A stretch of 64,000 nt of DNA from ZC4RG17 sp036380875. Its GTDB lineage: Bacteria > Actinomycetota > Acidimicrobiia > Spongiisociales > ZC4RG35. The position numbers and the translations under genes are program-made. How positions within the stretch are numbered: position 1 is the stretch's first letter; every line of letters starts with the position of its first letter. Shown one piece after another: positions 8,269 to 17,855 of the stretch. The notes beneath the pieces are model-generated. The model was not told where the DNA came from. It did no database searches and was given only the letters and a program-made list of their open reading frames with translations. The DNA lies in assembly GCA_036380875.1 (NCBI GenBank), contig DASVDX010000072.1:17886-81885 (forward strand). The letters are read 5' to 3'.

Positions 8269-9513
8269 ATGACGACCGCTGTCTCCCGGGCGCTGGAGAA
8301 GGCGCTGGGCGACACCACCAACTCGTTCACTGCTGTCCACGAAGAGGCCGCCGGGCTCGAACCGCCCGGCGGCCCTCTTCATGGCCTTCCGATCGCGGTC
8401 AAGGACCTGATCGACCACGCCGGCCATGTCACCACCGCCGGTTCGGCCTTCTACCGCCACCACGCCACGACGACCGCCCCTGCCGTCGCCCGGCTGGAGG
8501 CGGCCGGGGCCGTGGTGATCGGCCGCACCGGCCTCCACGAGTTCGCTTTCGGGTTCTCGTCGGAGAACCCGTGGTTCGGCCCGGTGCTCAACCCATGGGA
8601 TCACAGGCTGTCCCCCGGAGGCTCCTCGGGCGGGTCGGCGGCGGCTGTCGCCGCCGGGATCGTGCCGGTCGCCTTGGGTACCGACACCGGAGGGTCGGTG
8701 CGGGTGCCTGCCGCCCTGTGCGGGATCATCGGGCTCAAGACCACCCACGGCCTGATCCCCCTCGACGGGGTGTTCCCGCTGGTGCCGTCGTTCGACACCG
8801 TCGGGCCGCTGGCGGCGACTCTCGACGACATCGAGACCACCACGGCGGTGATGGCGGCCCACCGCTGGGAGACCCTCGACGACGGGCCGCCGATTCGTCG
8901 TTTGGTCGTGCCCCAGGCGTGGCTCGACACCGCCCCGATGACCGATGAGGTGCGAACCGCATTCTCCGAGTTCCTGGACGCCGCCGCTTGGGTGGGGCTC
9001 GTCGTCGAGCACCGCGAACTGTCCGACCTGCAGCCTTCCCCGCATCAGACCGCGCTCGTCGGGGCGGAGGTGGCCCTGATCCATCGGAAATGGCGGGAGG
9101 AGGGCAAGCCGTACGGCGAAGACGTGGCGGCGAGGATCGACGAGAACGTGGAACTGGCCGACGACCCGACAGCCCAGGCCGAGGCGCGCAAATGGCGGGA
9201 GCAGATCACCCGGGCGATGACGGAGGCGACAGCCGGGGATGCTGCGGTGGTCACGCCGGCGGTGGGGGCGATGGACAAGTGGATCGGCGACGACCGCATC
9301 GAAGGCCACCACTATCGGCGGGTGCTGTCGTGGTTCAGCGCCCCCGTCAACCCGACCGGCCAGCCGGCCCTGGCGATGCCGATCGCCGGGCCAGGGAGGC
9401 GACCCGCAGTGCAGTTGATCGGCGCCGCCGGGTCGGAGAAGCGGCTGATCGGCCTCGGCCGTCTCCTGGAAACACGGGGTGTCCTGGGGGTTTCCCGATT
9501 GACTTATGGGTGA
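8269..9513 (+). CDS. Amidase signature-family enzyme
   Basis: A 414-aa amidohydrolase with a Ser-cisSer-Lys triad. The Lys is in LPIAVKDLIDHAG, and the Gly/Ser-rich signature is SPGGSSGGSAAAVAAG followed by ALGTDTGGSVRVPAALCG. It is shorter than GatA (about 480 aa), and no gatB or gatC is adjacent, so a tRNA amidotransferase role is unlikely. Physiological substrate unknown. It is one base from the DUF3048 stop. Confidence 0.88.
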   Translation: MTTAVSRALEKALGDTTNSFTAVHEEAAGLEPPGGPLHGLPIAVKDLIDHAGHVTTAGSAFYRHHATTTAPAVARLEAAGAVVIGRTGLHEFAFGFSSENPWFGPVLNPWDHRLSPGGSSGGSAAAVAAGIVPVALGTDTGGSVRVPAALCGIIGLKTTHGLIPLDGVFPLVPSFDTVGPLAATLDDIETTTAVMAAHRWETLDDGPPIRRLVVPQAWLDTAPMTDEVRTAFSEFLDAAAWVGLVVEHRELSDLQPSPHQTALVGAEVALIHRKWREEGKPYGEDVAARIDENVELADDPTAQAEARKWREQITRAMTEATAGDAAVVTPAVGAMDKWIGDDRIEGHHYRRVLSWFSAPVNPTGQPALAMPIAGPGRRPAVQLIGAAGSEKRLIGLGRLLETRGVLGVSRLTYG

Positions 9514-9633
9514 CCCGGCGAGGGTCTTACAATCTTCTTCAGGTGCGGGTAGAACCGGTCGACCTTGAGACCGAACGCGCCGATAGAACACCTACGATCC
9601 ATCCGCGCCATAGCTACAAGGAAGTGACAAGCC

Positions 9634-11556
9634 GTGGCAGACGACGCCACTACTCCCAGCCCCCTAGTCGGATCCGACGACCAGTCCCCTACCCAAGTCC
9701 AGGCCCTCGATCGAGTGGTCATCCGGTTCGCCGGTGATTCCGGTGACGGCATGCAGGTGGCGGGTGCGCGTTTCACGGCCGCCTCGGCCACCTTCGGGAA
9801 CGACTTGGCCACGCTGCCGTCGTTCCCGGCCGAGATCCGGGCCCCGGCCGGCACCCTCCCGGGCGTGTCGTCGTTCCAGGTACAGATCGCCGATTTCGAC
9901 ATCCTGACCGCCGGTGACGCTCCCGACTGCTTGGTGGCGATGAACCCGGCGGCTTTGAAGAAGAACCTGCCGGAGTTGAAGCCGGGCGGCACCCTGATCG
10001 TCAACACCGAAGCCTTCGACGAGCGCAACCTCGCCAAGGCGGGCTACGAGAACAACCCCCTCGAGGACGGCAGCCTCCAGGGCTACCGGGTGATCGAGGT
10101 GCCGATGGAGAGCCTCACCAAGGAAGCCGTGAAGGACACCGGCGTCTCCGGGCGCGACGTGCTCCGGTCCAAGAACTTCTTTGCCCTCGGCCTCCTGGCC
10201 TGGCTGTTCAACCGCCCGACGGAGCCCACGATCGAGTGGTGTGAGCAGAAGTTCAAGAACAAGCCGGAGGTGGCGGCCGCCAACGTCGCCGCCTTCCGGG
10301 CGGGCTACAACTTCGGCATCACCACCGACGCCACCCGCGTCACGTTCGAGGTCAAGCCCGCCACCCTGCCGCCCGGCACCTACACCAATGTCACGGGCAA
10401 CATCGCCCTGGCGTGGGGGTTGATCGCTGCCGCCAAGGCGGCCGACCTGCCCCTGTTCTACGGCACGTACCCGATCACCCCCGCCTCCGACATCCTCCAC
10501 GAGTTGTCGCGGCACAAGAACTTCGGCGTGAAGACGTTCCAGGCGGAGGACGAGATCGCCGCCATCGGCTCCACGATCGGCGCCGCCTTCGCCGGCAACC
10601 TGGCCGTGACCGGCTCGTCGGGGCCCGGGCTCGCCCTGAAGTCGGAAGGCATCTCGCTCGCCTTCCAGACCGAGTTGCCGGTCGTGATCATCAACGTGCA
10701 GCGGGCGGGACCGTCGACGGGCATGCCGACCAAGCCGGAGCAGTCCGACCTGCTGTTCTCGCTGTACGGCCGTCACGGAGAGTCACCGATTCCGGTGCTG
10801 GCCATCTCCTCGCCGTCGGACGCCTTCGACGCCGCCATCGAGGCGGCCCGGATCGCCTTGAAGTACATGACCCCGGTGATCCTCCTGTCCGACAACCACA
10901 TCGCCAACGGCTCGGAGCCGTGGCGCCTGCCGGACGTCGACGAGCTGCCGGACATCTCGGTGCCGTTCGCCACGCTGCCCAACAGCGAGAAGGGCTTCCT
11001 CCCCTACCTGCGCGACTTCGAGACGTTCTCGCGCCCGTGGGCGATTCCCGGCACACCGGGGCTGGAGCACCGGATCGGCGGCCTGGAGAAGGAGGCCAAC
11101 ACCGGCAACGTCTCCTACGACCCCGACAACCACCAGCTGATGACCGACAGCCGGGCGTGGAAGGTGGCGAACATCGCCAACGACATCCCGCCTGTGGAGG
11201 TCGACCAGGCCGGAGATCAACCCGGCGATCTGCTCATCCTCGGGTGGGGATCCACGTTCGGTGCCATCAAGGCGGCGGTGCGCCGGGCCCGCAACTCGGG
11301 CCACGCCGTCGACCATGCCCACCTCCGCTACCTCAACCCGTTCCCGGCCGACCTGGGCGACGTGTTGAGGCGGTACGAGCGCATCCTCATCCCAGAGATG
11401 AACAGCGGCCACTTGCTGCGCCTGATCCGGGCGGAGTACCTGCTCCCCGCAGTGGGGCTGAACAAGATCGCCGGCGAGCCCTTCCGGATCGCCGAAATCG
11501 AGAGCCGAATCAACGAGATCCTCGGTGAGCCGGCCCACGCCGCCACCCACCGATGA
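9634..11556 (+). CDS. korA: 2-oxoacid:ferredoxin oxidoreductase, fused gamma-alpha subunit
   Basis: One half of a two-subunit, CoA-dependent 2-oxoacid:ferredoxin oxidoreductase, probably 2-oxoglutarate, which can replace the 2-oxoglutarate dehydrogenase complex. The 640-aa chain has an N-terminal gamma domain (IRFAGDSGDGMQVAGARF, about residues 28-205) fused to the alpha pyrimidine-binding domain (FYGTYPITPASDILHELS, VTGSSGPGLALKSEGI, INVQRAGPSTGMPTKPEQ). Start is GTG with an AAGGAAG Shine-Dalgarno. korB follows 16 bp downstream. The choice of 2-oxoglutarate over pyruvate follows from subunit architecture and is moderately certain. Confidence 0.92.
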   Translation: MADDATTPSPLVGSDDQSPTQVQALDRVVIRFAGDSGDGMQVAGARFTAASATFGNDLATLPSFPAEIRAPAGTLPGVSSFQVQIADFDILTAGDAPDCLVAMNPAALKKNLPELKPGGTLIVNTEAFDERNLAKAGYENNPLEDGSLQGYRVIEVPMESLTKEAVKDTGVSGRDVLRSKNFFALGLLAWLFNRPTEPTIEWCEQKFKNKPEVAAANVAAFRAGYNFGITTDATRVTFEVKPATLPPGTYTNVTGNIALAWGLIAAAKAADLPLFYGTYPITPASDILHELSRHKNFGVKTFQAEDEIAAIGSTIGAAFAGNLAVTGSSGPGLALKSEGISLAFQTELPVVIINVQRAGPSTGMPTKPEQSDLLFSLYGRHGESPIPVLAISSPSDAFDAAIEAARIALKYMTPVILLSDNHIANGSEPWRLPDVDELPDISVPFATLPNSEKGFLPYLRDFETFSRPWAIPGTPGLEHRIGGLEKEANTGNVSYDPDNHQLMTDSRAWKVANIANDIPPVEVDQAGDQPGDLLILGWGSTFGAIKAAVRRARNSGHAVDHAHLRYLNPFPADLGDVLRRYERILIPEMNSGHLLRLIRAEYLLPAVGLNKIAGEPFRIAEIESRINEILGEPAHAATHR

Positions 11557-11572
11557 CGACACGGACGAAACG

Positions 11573-12646
11573 ATGACAATCACACACACCAGAGCCGACT
11601 TCCAGACCGACCAGGAGGTCAGGTGGTGCCCCGGCTGCGGGGACTACACCATCCTCGCCTCCGTCCAGAACTTCCTCGCCACCCTCGACCGGCCGCGCGA
11701 GCAGTTCGTGTTCGTGTCGGGCATCGGCTGTTCGTCGCGGTTCCCGTACTACATGAACACGTACGGGATCCACTCGATCCACGGTCGGGCGCCGGCCGTG
11801 GCTACCGGCATCGCCCTGACCCGGCCGGACCTGTCGGTGTGGGTGATCACCGGCGACGGCGACGCCCTGTCGATCGGTGGGAACCACCTGATCCACGCCA
11901 TGCGCCGCAACGTCAACCTGAAGATCCTCTTGTTCAACAACCAGATCTACGGGCTGACGAAGGGTCAGTATTCGCCCACGTCGGAGCCGGGCAAACGGAC
12001 CAAGTCGTCGCCCACGGGTTCCATCGACCATCCGTTCAACCCGGTGAGCCTGGCGCTGGGTGCTGAGGCGACCTTCGTGGCGCGGACCCTGGACATGGAC
12101 CGGGAGCACACGACGGAGATCCTCCAGGCCGCCTACGAGCACGAGGGCACCGCCTTCATCGAGATCTACCAGAACTGCAACGTCTTCAACGACAAGGCGT
12201 TCATCCAGTTGACGGGCAAGGAGGAGCGGGTCCACAACCGCATCAACCTGGTCCATGGCCAGCCGATCAAGTTCGGCCCCAACGACGAAAAGGCCGTGGT
12301 CCTGGAAGGCGGCGAGGCGAAGATCGTCGACACCGCCTCGGTCGATCCCAGCCGGATCCTGGTCCACGACGTGAACCGCTCGGATCCCAGCGTGGCCTTC
12401 GCCTTGTCCAGGCTGTCCCACGGTCCCTTCGGGCCCACCCCGCTCGGGATCTTCCGCAAGGTGAAGCGACCCACCTACGAGTCGCTGCTCGACCACCAGG
12501 TGGCGACCGCCATCGCCAAGCAAGGCCCCGGCGACCTGGCGACGCTCATCCGGTCCCACGGCACGTGGACGGTGGATGCCAACGGCCGTGCCAACGGGGC
12601 TGCCTCCAACGGGTCCCATTCCGCCGGCTCCAACGGCGCCGGCTGA
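11573..12646 (+). CDS. korB: 2-oxoacid:ferredoxin oxidoreductase beta subunit
   Basis: The thiamine-diphosphate-binding subunit that pairs with KorA, 357 aa. It shows VRWCPGCGDYTILA at the N terminus, the TPP Mg-binding ITGDGDALSIGGNH, and LLFNNQIYGLTKGQYSPTS. No 4Fe-4S ferredoxin domain is fused, as expected for the short type with cysteines only in the core. An in-frame upstream GTG exists inside korA, but the ATG used here lies just after the korA stop. The last 35 residues are a low-complexity Asn/Gly/Ala/Ser tail. Confidence 0.93.
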   Translation: MTITHTRADFQTDQEVRWCPGCGDYTILASVQNFLATLDRPREQFVFVSGIGCSSRFPYYMNTYGIHSIHGRAPAVATGIALTRPDLSVWVITGDGDALSIGGNHLIHAMRRNVNLKILLFNNQIYGLTKGQYSPTSEPGKRTKSSPTGSIDHPFNPVSLALGAEATFVARTLDMDREHTTEILQAAYEHEGTAFIEIYQNCNVFNDKAFIQLTGKEERVHNRINLVHGQPIKFGPNDEKAVVLEGGEAKIVDTASVDPSRILVHDVNRSDPSVAFALSRLSHGPFGPTPLGIFRKVKRPTYESLLDHQVATAIAKQGPGDLATLIRSHGTWTVDANGRANGAASNGSHSAGSNGAG

Positions 12647-12649
12647 CCC

Positions 12650-13675
12650 TCAGGTCCACTCCAGCAGGACTTTGCCTGACTGTCCGGAGCGGACGACCTC
12701 GAACGCGGTCTCGTAGTCCTCGGCCGCGAAGCGGTGGGTGATCACCTCCGAGACGTCGAGGCCGCTCTGGAGCATCGCCGCCATCTTGTACCAGGTCTCG
12801 AAGATGCGCCGGCCGTAGATGCCGCGCATCGTGAGTCCCTTGAAGATGACGTCGCCGACGTCGAGGCGGATCTCGCCGGAGGGGATCCCGAGGACCGCCA
12901 CCTTGCCTCCGTGGTTCATGGCGTCGAGCAGCTGGTTGAACGCCTGCTCGGACCCTGACATCTCCAGGCCCACGTCGAACCCCTCGACCATTCCCAGCTG
13001 CGGCATCACCGACAAGGGGTCCTCGACTCTGGCATCGACCGTCCGATCGACGCCCATCCGCGCAGCGAGGTCGAGGCGGTAGGGGTTCACATCGGTGATC
13101 ACCACGAATCGGGCGCCGATGTGACGGACGATCGCCGCCGCCATCACGCCGATCGGGCCGGCGCCGGTGATCAGCACGTCCTCGCCCACGACGTCGAATG
13201 CGAGGGCGGTGTGGGTGGCGTTGCCGAGCGGGTCGAGGACGGCGGCGACGTCGTCGGTGATGTGATCGGGCAGGGGGTAGACGTTCTGGGCGGGCAGCAC
13301 CAGATAGTCGGCGAACGCCCCCGGCCGGCTGACACCCACCGACTTGTGGCTGTGGCAGAACTCACGGCGGCCGGCCCGGCAGTTGCGGCAGTGACCGCAG
13401 GTGATGTGGCCCTCACCGGAGACTCGCTCCCCGACCGCGATGCCCTCGACTTCGTCGCCCACCGCCTCGACCCGGCCCATGAACTCGTGCCCCACCACCA
13501 GCGGCACGGGAATCGTTGCCTGCGCCCATTCGTCCCATTCATAGATGTGGACGTCGGTGCCGCAGATGGAGGTCTTCTCGACCCGGATGAGCACGTCGTT
13601 GCGGCCGACCTGCGGGTCGGGAACCTCCTCCATCCAGAGTCCCGGCTCCGCCTTCGCTTTGACCAGTGCCTTCAT
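12650..13675 (-). CDS. tdh: L-threonine 3-dehydrogenase
   Basis: Zn-dependent medium-chain dehydrogenase that oxidises L-threonine to 2-amino-3-oxobutyrate. It is 341 aa, the same length as E. coli Tdh. Catalytic zinc ligands are in SICGTDVHIYEWD and VGHEFMG. The structural zinc site is CGHCRNCRAGRREFC and the NAD-binding motif VLITGAGPIGVMAAAI. Its ATG overlaps the kbl stop by 4 bp, so the two enzymes of the threonine-to-glycine route are coupled. Confidence 0.95.
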   Translation of the reverse strand: MKALVKAKAEPGLWMEEVPDPQVGRNDVLIRVEKTSICGTDVHIYEWDEWAQATIPVPLVVGHEFMGRVEAVGDEVEGIAVGERVSGEGHITCGHCRNCRAGRREFCHSHKSVGVSRPGAFADYLVLPAQNVYPLPDHITDDVAAVLDPLGNATHTALAFDVVGEDVLITGAGPIGVMAAAIVRHIGARFVVITDVNPYRLDLAARMGVDRTVDARVEDPLSVMPQLGMVEGFDVGLEMSGSEQAFNQLLDAMNHGGKVAVLGIPSGEIRLDVGDVIFKGLTMRGIYGRRIFETWYKMAAMLQSGLDVSEVITHRFAAEDYETAFEVVRSGQSGKVLLEWT

Positions 13676-14862
13676 TCGATCACACCCAGCTGCCGTCCGA
13701 CCTCGATGAACGCCTGCACCGCCCGGTCGATGTCCTCCGGCTCGTGGGCCGCCGACATCTGGGTCCGGATCCGCGCCTGGCCCCTTGGGACGACCGGGTA
13801 CGAGAAACCGATCACGTAGATGCCTTCGTCGAGCAACGCCGACGCCATCTGGGTGGCCACCCTGGCGTCTCCCACCATCACCGGGATGATCGGGTGATCG
13901 GCGCCGACGAGCCGGAACCCGGCCTCTGTCATGCCCTGGCGGAACCGGGCCGCGTTCTCGGCCAGGCGACGGCGCAGGTCGTCGGACTCGGAGAGGAGGT
14001 CGAGGGCCCGGAGCGAGGTGGCGGCGATCACCGGCGCCAGGCTGTTCGAGAACAGGTAGGGCCGGGACCGCTGGCGCAGCCACTCGATGATCTCGCGACG
14101 GCCAGACGTGTAGCCTCCGGAGGCGCCGCCCAGGGCCTTCCCCAGGGTGCCGGTGAGGATGTCGACCCGGTCGCGGGTGCCGGTGAGCTCGGGGGTGCCG
14201 CCGCCTTTCTTCCCGACGAACCCCACGGCGTGCGAGTCGTCGACCATCACGAGGGCGTCGTAGCGGTCGGCGAGCTCGCATATCGCCGGGAGGTCGGCGA
14301 TCACGCCGTCCATCGAGAAGACGCCGTCGGTGGCGATCAGCCGGTGACGGGCGCCCTGTGCCTCCTTCAGGCACCGCTCGAGGTCGGCCATGTCGTTGTT
14401 GGCATATCGGAAGCGCTGTGCCTTGCAGAGGCGGATGCCGTCGATGATCGAAGCGTGGTTGAGCTCGTCGGAGATCACGGCGTCGTTCTCGTCGAGGATC
14501 GTCTCGAACAGGCCGGTGTTGGCGTCGAAACAAGACGAGTAGAGGATCGTGTCCTCGGTCCCGAGGAACTCCGAGATCCGCTCCTCGAGGCGGCGATGGA
14601 CGGTTTGGGTGCCGCAGATGAAACGCACCGACGCCATGCCATAGCCGTACTCGTCGAGGGCCTGCTTCGCCGCCTCCACCAGGGCGGGGTGATCGGCCAG
14701 TCCGAGGTAGTTGTTGGCGCAGAAGTTGAGGACTTCTCTCCCGTCGTCGAGACGGATACGGGCACCCTGCGGCGAGGCGATGACCCGTTCTTCCTTGTAC
14801 AGGCCTTCGGCCCGCAGGTCTTCCATACGGGCCGCGAGATCGGCTGTCAGCTGCTGGGACAC
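13672..14862 (-). CDS. kbl: Glycine C-acetyltransferase (2-amino-3-ketobutyrate CoA ligase)
   Basis: PLP enzyme of the alpha-oxoamine synthase family, 396 aa, that cleaves 2-amino-3-oxobutyrate with CoA to glycine and acetyl-CoA. Visible features are LNFCANNYLGLADHP, the PLP-stacking His in DELNHASIIDGIR, VMVDDSHAVGFVG, and the Schiff-base Lys in DILTGTLGKALGGASGG. Start is GTG with an upstream AAAGG. It is first in the kbl-tdh operon, and its 3' end overlaps tdh by ATGA. Confidence 0.95.
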   Translation of the reverse strand: MSQQLTADLAARMEDLRAEGLYKEERVIASPQGARIRLDDGREVLNFCANNYLGLADHPALVEAAKQALDEYGYGMASVRFICGTQTVHRRLEERISEFLGTEDTILYSSCFDANTGLFETILDENDAVISDELNHASIIDGIRLCKAQRFRYANNDMADLERCLKEAQGARHRLIATDGVFSMDGVIADLPAICELADRYDALVMVDDSHAVGFVGKKGGGTPELTGTRDRVDILTGTLGKALGGASGGYTSGRREIIEWLRQRSRPYLFSNSLAPVIAATSLRALDLLSESDDLRRRLAENAARFRQGMTEAGFRLVGADHPIIPVMVGDARVATQMASALLDEGIYVIGFSYPVVPRGQARIRTQMSAAHEPEDIDRAVQAFIEVGRQLGVIE

Positions 14863-14953
14863 GGCGAGAACGACCTTTCTCGACGATTCGTCATGGCCCC
14901 TGACGGTAACGGCGTCCGGCCTCGGATGTGATCTTCGGTCCCCCGGAAGCCCG

Positions 14954-15523
14954 TCACCTCGGGTTCAGGAAGGACCAGATGGTATCGACCAACTCTTCAC
15001 GGCTCAGCGGGCCGTTGGGGTCGTACCACCGTTCGAGGGCGTTGAGGATGGACAGGACGAAGATCCCTCCCATCTTGGGGTCGACGTCCCAGCGGAGCGA
15101 GCCGTCTTCGAGGCCTTGACGGATGGCGTCGCGGAACTCCGCCTCGTAGGAGTCGCGGGCGGCGACGATGCGGCTCCGGTGGTCTCCGTTCAGGAAGCGA
15201 GCTTCGTTGAGGAAGGTCTTGACCTCGTCGAGGTTGTCGACGACGACGTCGACGTGACCGGCGATGAGACGACGGAGCCGTTCGGCGCCGGTGCCGCCGG
15301 CGGCGCGGGCGGCCTCGGCCGACTCGGCGAAGAGGCGCGCCCCCTTCTCCACCACCTCGACGAGGAGATCCTCTTTCGAGGTCACGTGCGAGTAGAGGGA
15401 CGAACCGAGCAGGCCGAGCTCCTGGCCGAGGTCGCGCATCGACGTGCCGTGGTAGCCCCGCTCGGCGAACAGCCGGCCGGCGGCGGCGACGACGTCCTCA
15501 CGGGTGTTGCGCGTCGACGTCAT
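14954..15523 (-). CDS. TetR-family regulator of the paa operon
   Basis: A 189-aa repressor with an N-terminal TetR helix-turn-helix (residues about 8-55: DVVAAAGRLFAERGYHGTSM, then LGSSLYSHVTSKEDLL) and a C-terminal ligand domain. It is the last gene of paaABCDE-tetR and its ATG overlaps the paaE stop by 4 bp. The likely operator is the perfect palindrome at the paaA promoter, which would make the whole cluster autoregulated. Phenylacetyl-CoA is the expected inducer by analogy with other paa regulators, but this is inference. Confidence 0.9.
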   Translation of the reverse strand: MTSTRNTREDVVAAAGRLFAERGYHGTSMRDLGQELGLLGSSLYSHVTSKEDLLVEVVEKGARLFAESAEAARAAGGTGAERLRRLIAGHVDVVVDNLDEVKTFLNEARFLNGDHRSRIVAARDSYEAEFRDAIRQGLEDGSLRWDVDPKMGGIFVLSILNALERWYDPNGPLSREELVDTIWSFLNPR

Positions 15524-16587
15524 ACGTCGTAGTCGACCGAGATCGTGTCGGAGACCGGGTGGGACTGACAGGTGAGGATATACCCCGCCTCCAGCTCGGA
15601 GTCGACGAGGGCGTAGTTCTTCTCCATCTCGACCTCACCCTCCACGAGCCGCGCCTTGCAGGAGGCGCACATCCCGCCCTTGCATGAGAACGGCAGCTCC
15701 GAGCGGACCCGCAGGGCGGCATCGAGCACGGACATGTCCGGCTCCATCCTCGTTTCCGTCGTCCGGCCGCCGAGCTTCACCCGCAGCGCCACCGAGCCCT
15801 CCGCCTCCTCAGGAGCGATCAGGGTCGACGGGTCGACCGGTCCGGCGAAGAACAACTCGTCGTGGATGCGGTCGGCAGGAACGCCGCGGGCCGCGAGGAC
15901 CTCCCGCGCCGTGGTCACCATCTCGAAGGGCCCGCACAGGAACCACTCGTCGATGCGGTCGGCGGGAACCACTGTCGAGAAGAACTGCTCCAGGCGGCCG
16001 CCGTCGATGCGCCCGGCGTAGAGGTCGATCTCCGGGTACTCGCGGCTCAGAACGTGGATCAGGTGGAGCCGGTCCGGATACCTGTCCTTCAGCCCCTGGA
16101 CCTCGTCGAAGAACATGATCGAATCCGCCCGGCGGTTGCCGAAGATGAGCGTCCAGCGGCAATTCGGCTCGGACTCGAGGGTGGTCGAGATCAGCGACAG
16201 CACCGGCGTGATGCCCGAGCCGGCGGCGATGGCCCCGTAGTGGCAGGAGCGGGTGGGATCGGGCACGATCGTGAACTCCCCCACCGGGGGCATGACCTCG
16301 ATGACGTCACCCGGCTGGAGCTTGCTCGTCGCCCATGTGGAGAAGGCCCCGCCCGGCAGCCGCTTGACGCCGACCCGGAGCACACCCGTGTTGGCGTTGG
16401 CGCAGACGGAGTAGCTGCGGCGCACGTCGCGGCCGTCGATCTCCGCCCGCAGCGTCACGTGCTGGCCGGGCAGGTACCGGAAGCGGGGGGCCAGGTGCTC
16501 GGGCACCTCGAACGTGAGGGCGACGGCGTCGTCGGTGAGCGGCTCGACCGCCGTCACCCGGAGGGGGTGGAACTCGACCGTGGTCAC
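15520..16587 (-). CDS. paaE: Phenylacetyl-CoA epoxidase reductase subunit
   Basis: Supplies electrons from NADPH to the PaaABCD oxygenase. The 355-aa chain has FAD-binding RRSYSVCAN, the NAD-binding region AIAAGSGITPVLSLI and LIFGNRRADSIMF, then a C-terminal plant-type 2Fe-2S ferredoxin domain with CKGGMCASCKARL and the last Cys in ILTCQSHP. It starts with GTG directly after the paaD stop and overlaps the regulator gene by 4 bp. Confidence 0.95.
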   Translation of the reverse strand: MTTVEFHPLRVTAVEPLTDDAVALTFEVPEHLAPRFRYLPGQHVTLRAEIDGRDVRRSYSVCANANTGVLRVGVKRLPGGAFSTWATSKLQPGDVIEVMPPVGEFTIVPDPTRSCHYGAIAAGSGITPVLSLISTTLESEPNCRWTLIFGNRRADSIMFFDEVQGLKDRYPDRLHLIHVLSREYPEIDLYAGRIDGGRLEQFFSTVVPADRIDEWFLCGPFEMVTTAREVLAARGVPADRIHDELFFAGPVDPSTLIAPEEAEGSVALRVKLGGRTTETRMEPDMSVLDAALRVRSELPFSCKGGMCASCKARLVEGEVEMEKNYALVDSELEAGYILTCQSHPVSDTISVDYDV

Positions 16588-17058
16588 CTACAGCTCCTTG
16601 AAGTGATCGAACGGCTCCCCGCAGGAGTCGCAGACCCGAAGCGCCTTGCAGGCGGTGGACCCGAACTCCGAAACGAGGCTGGTCGACCCGCTGCGGCAGC
16701 GGGGACAGAGAACCGGATGATCCAGCGCCAGGAGGCGCCGCGGCGGGGCGATACCGTGGGCTTCCAGCTTGCGGCGTCCCTCGGGGGTGATGTCGTCGGT
16801 CGTCCACGGCGGGGAGAAGACGGTCCGGACCTCGGCGCGGTGGTACCCGGCGTTGCGAAGGGCTGCGAGGATCGAGTCCCGGATCACCTCGGTCGCCGGG
16901 CAGCCGGAGTAGGTCGGGGTGACGGTAACGATGATGCCGCCGGTGTCGTCGACGTCGACTCTCCGCAGGATCCCCAGCTCCTCGATGGTGACGAGGGGCA
17001 GCTCGGGGTCTTCGACGGAGGCTACGACCCGGACGACGTCTTCGAGTGTGATCACCAT
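16588..17058 (-). CDS. paaD: Phenylacetyl-CoA epoxidase assembly protein (MIP18/DUF59)
   Basis: A 156-aa protein with the DUF59 fold (VVRVVASVEDPELPLVTIEE, then VTVTPTYSGCPATEVIRDSI) plus a C-terminal zinc-ribbon-like CPRCRSGSTSLVSEFGSTAC and CDSCGEPF. PaaD is thought to help mature the Fe-S or di-iron centres of the complex. I start at the ATG giving MVITLEDVV, which overlaps the paaC stop by 7 bp. An ATG 10 codons earlier is deeper inside paaC and less likely. Confidence 0.92.
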   Translation of the reverse strand: MVITLEDVVRVVASVEDPELPLVTIEELGILRRVDVDDTGGIIVTVTPTYSGCPATEVIRDSILAALRNAGYHRAEVRTVFSPPWTTDDITPEGRRKLEAHGIAPPRRLLALDHPVLCPRCRSGSTSLVSEFGSTACKALRVCDSCGEPFDHFKEL

Positions 17059-17855
17059 TGGAGCTCCGGATAGGTCCGTTCCATCCACTGCATCTCGGCG
17101 AGGAGGTGGCCGAGGTGCTCTCCGTGGAAGCCGACCCGCCCGCCGATGCGCACGTATTCGTCATCGGGCCGGTCGAGGCCCGCTTCGGCGAACACCTCGG
17201 CGACCGTGCGCTCCCAGGCGGGACGCAGCGAGGCGGGGTCGACGCCGATCCCGGCTTCCACCATCGCTTCCTCGACGTGGTCGCCGACGAACATCTCGCC
17301 CGTGTAGCGCCACAGGCGGTCGACGGCGGCTTGCATGCGGTTGTGGGATTCCTCGGTGCCGTCACCGAGACGAACCACCCACGTCGATGAGTGGCGCAGG
17401 TGGTACTTCGCCTCCTTTAGCGCCTTCTGGGCGATTCCGGCAAGGGTCGGGTCGTTGGACGACGACAGCGCCTCCCATACCGGCACCTGCCAGGCGTCGA
17501 CGAAGAACTGGCGGGCCATCGTGTGGGCGAAATCGCCGTTGGGCTGCTCGCACAGGATCAGATTGAGGAACTCGCGTTCGGTGCGGCGCATCGCCAGGGC
17601 GTCCTCGTCCCGTCCCCGGCCCTCCACCTCGCCGGCGTGGGTGAGCAGGTTGCGGGCGACACCGAGGTGGTCGAGGGCGAGGTTGGCCAAGGCGATGTCC
17701 TCTTCCAGGTCGGGCCCCCGGCTGATCCACTCCCCCAGCCGCTGGGCGAGGACGAGGTTGTCGTCGCCGAGACGGAGCAGGTAGGCGAAATGCGGCTCCA
17801 GATCCAACCGAGCCATGCCCTGAGGCGGACCCGAGATGATCGCTCCCCCGGTCAC
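17052..17855 (-). CDS. paaC: Phenylacetyl-CoA epoxidase subunit PaaC
   Basis: Structural ferritin-like subunit that holds PaaA in the epoxidase. Typical segments are YLLRLGDDNLVLAQRLGEW, ANLALDHLGVARNLLTHAG and KYHLRHSSTWVVRLGDGTEE. The GTG start overlaps the paaB stop by GTGA and gives 267 aa. A later ATG (MARLDLEP) 13 codons in is also possible. It lies within the co-translated paaABCDE chain. Confidence 0.94.
   Translation of the reverse strand: MTGGAIISGPPQGMARLDLEPHFAYLLRLGDDNLVLAQRLGEWISRGPDLEEDIALANLALDHLGVARNLLTHAGEVEGRGRDEDALAMRRTEREFLNLILCEQPNGDFAHTMARQFFVDAWQVPVWEALSSSNDPTLAGIAQKALKEAKYHLRHSSTWVVRLGDGTEESHNRMQAAVDRLWRYTGEMFVGDHVEEAMVEAGIGVDPASLRPAWERTVAEVFAEAGLDRPDDEYVRIGGRVGFHGEHLGHLLAEMQWMERTYPELQW

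Noticed and set aside
9499..9533. TTGACT and TACAAT upstream of korA as a sigma-70 promoter
   Set aside because: Spacing is 23 bp rather than 16-18, and TTGACT lies inside the amidase gene end. The korA start has a good Shine-Dalgarno, so its true promoter is unresolved.
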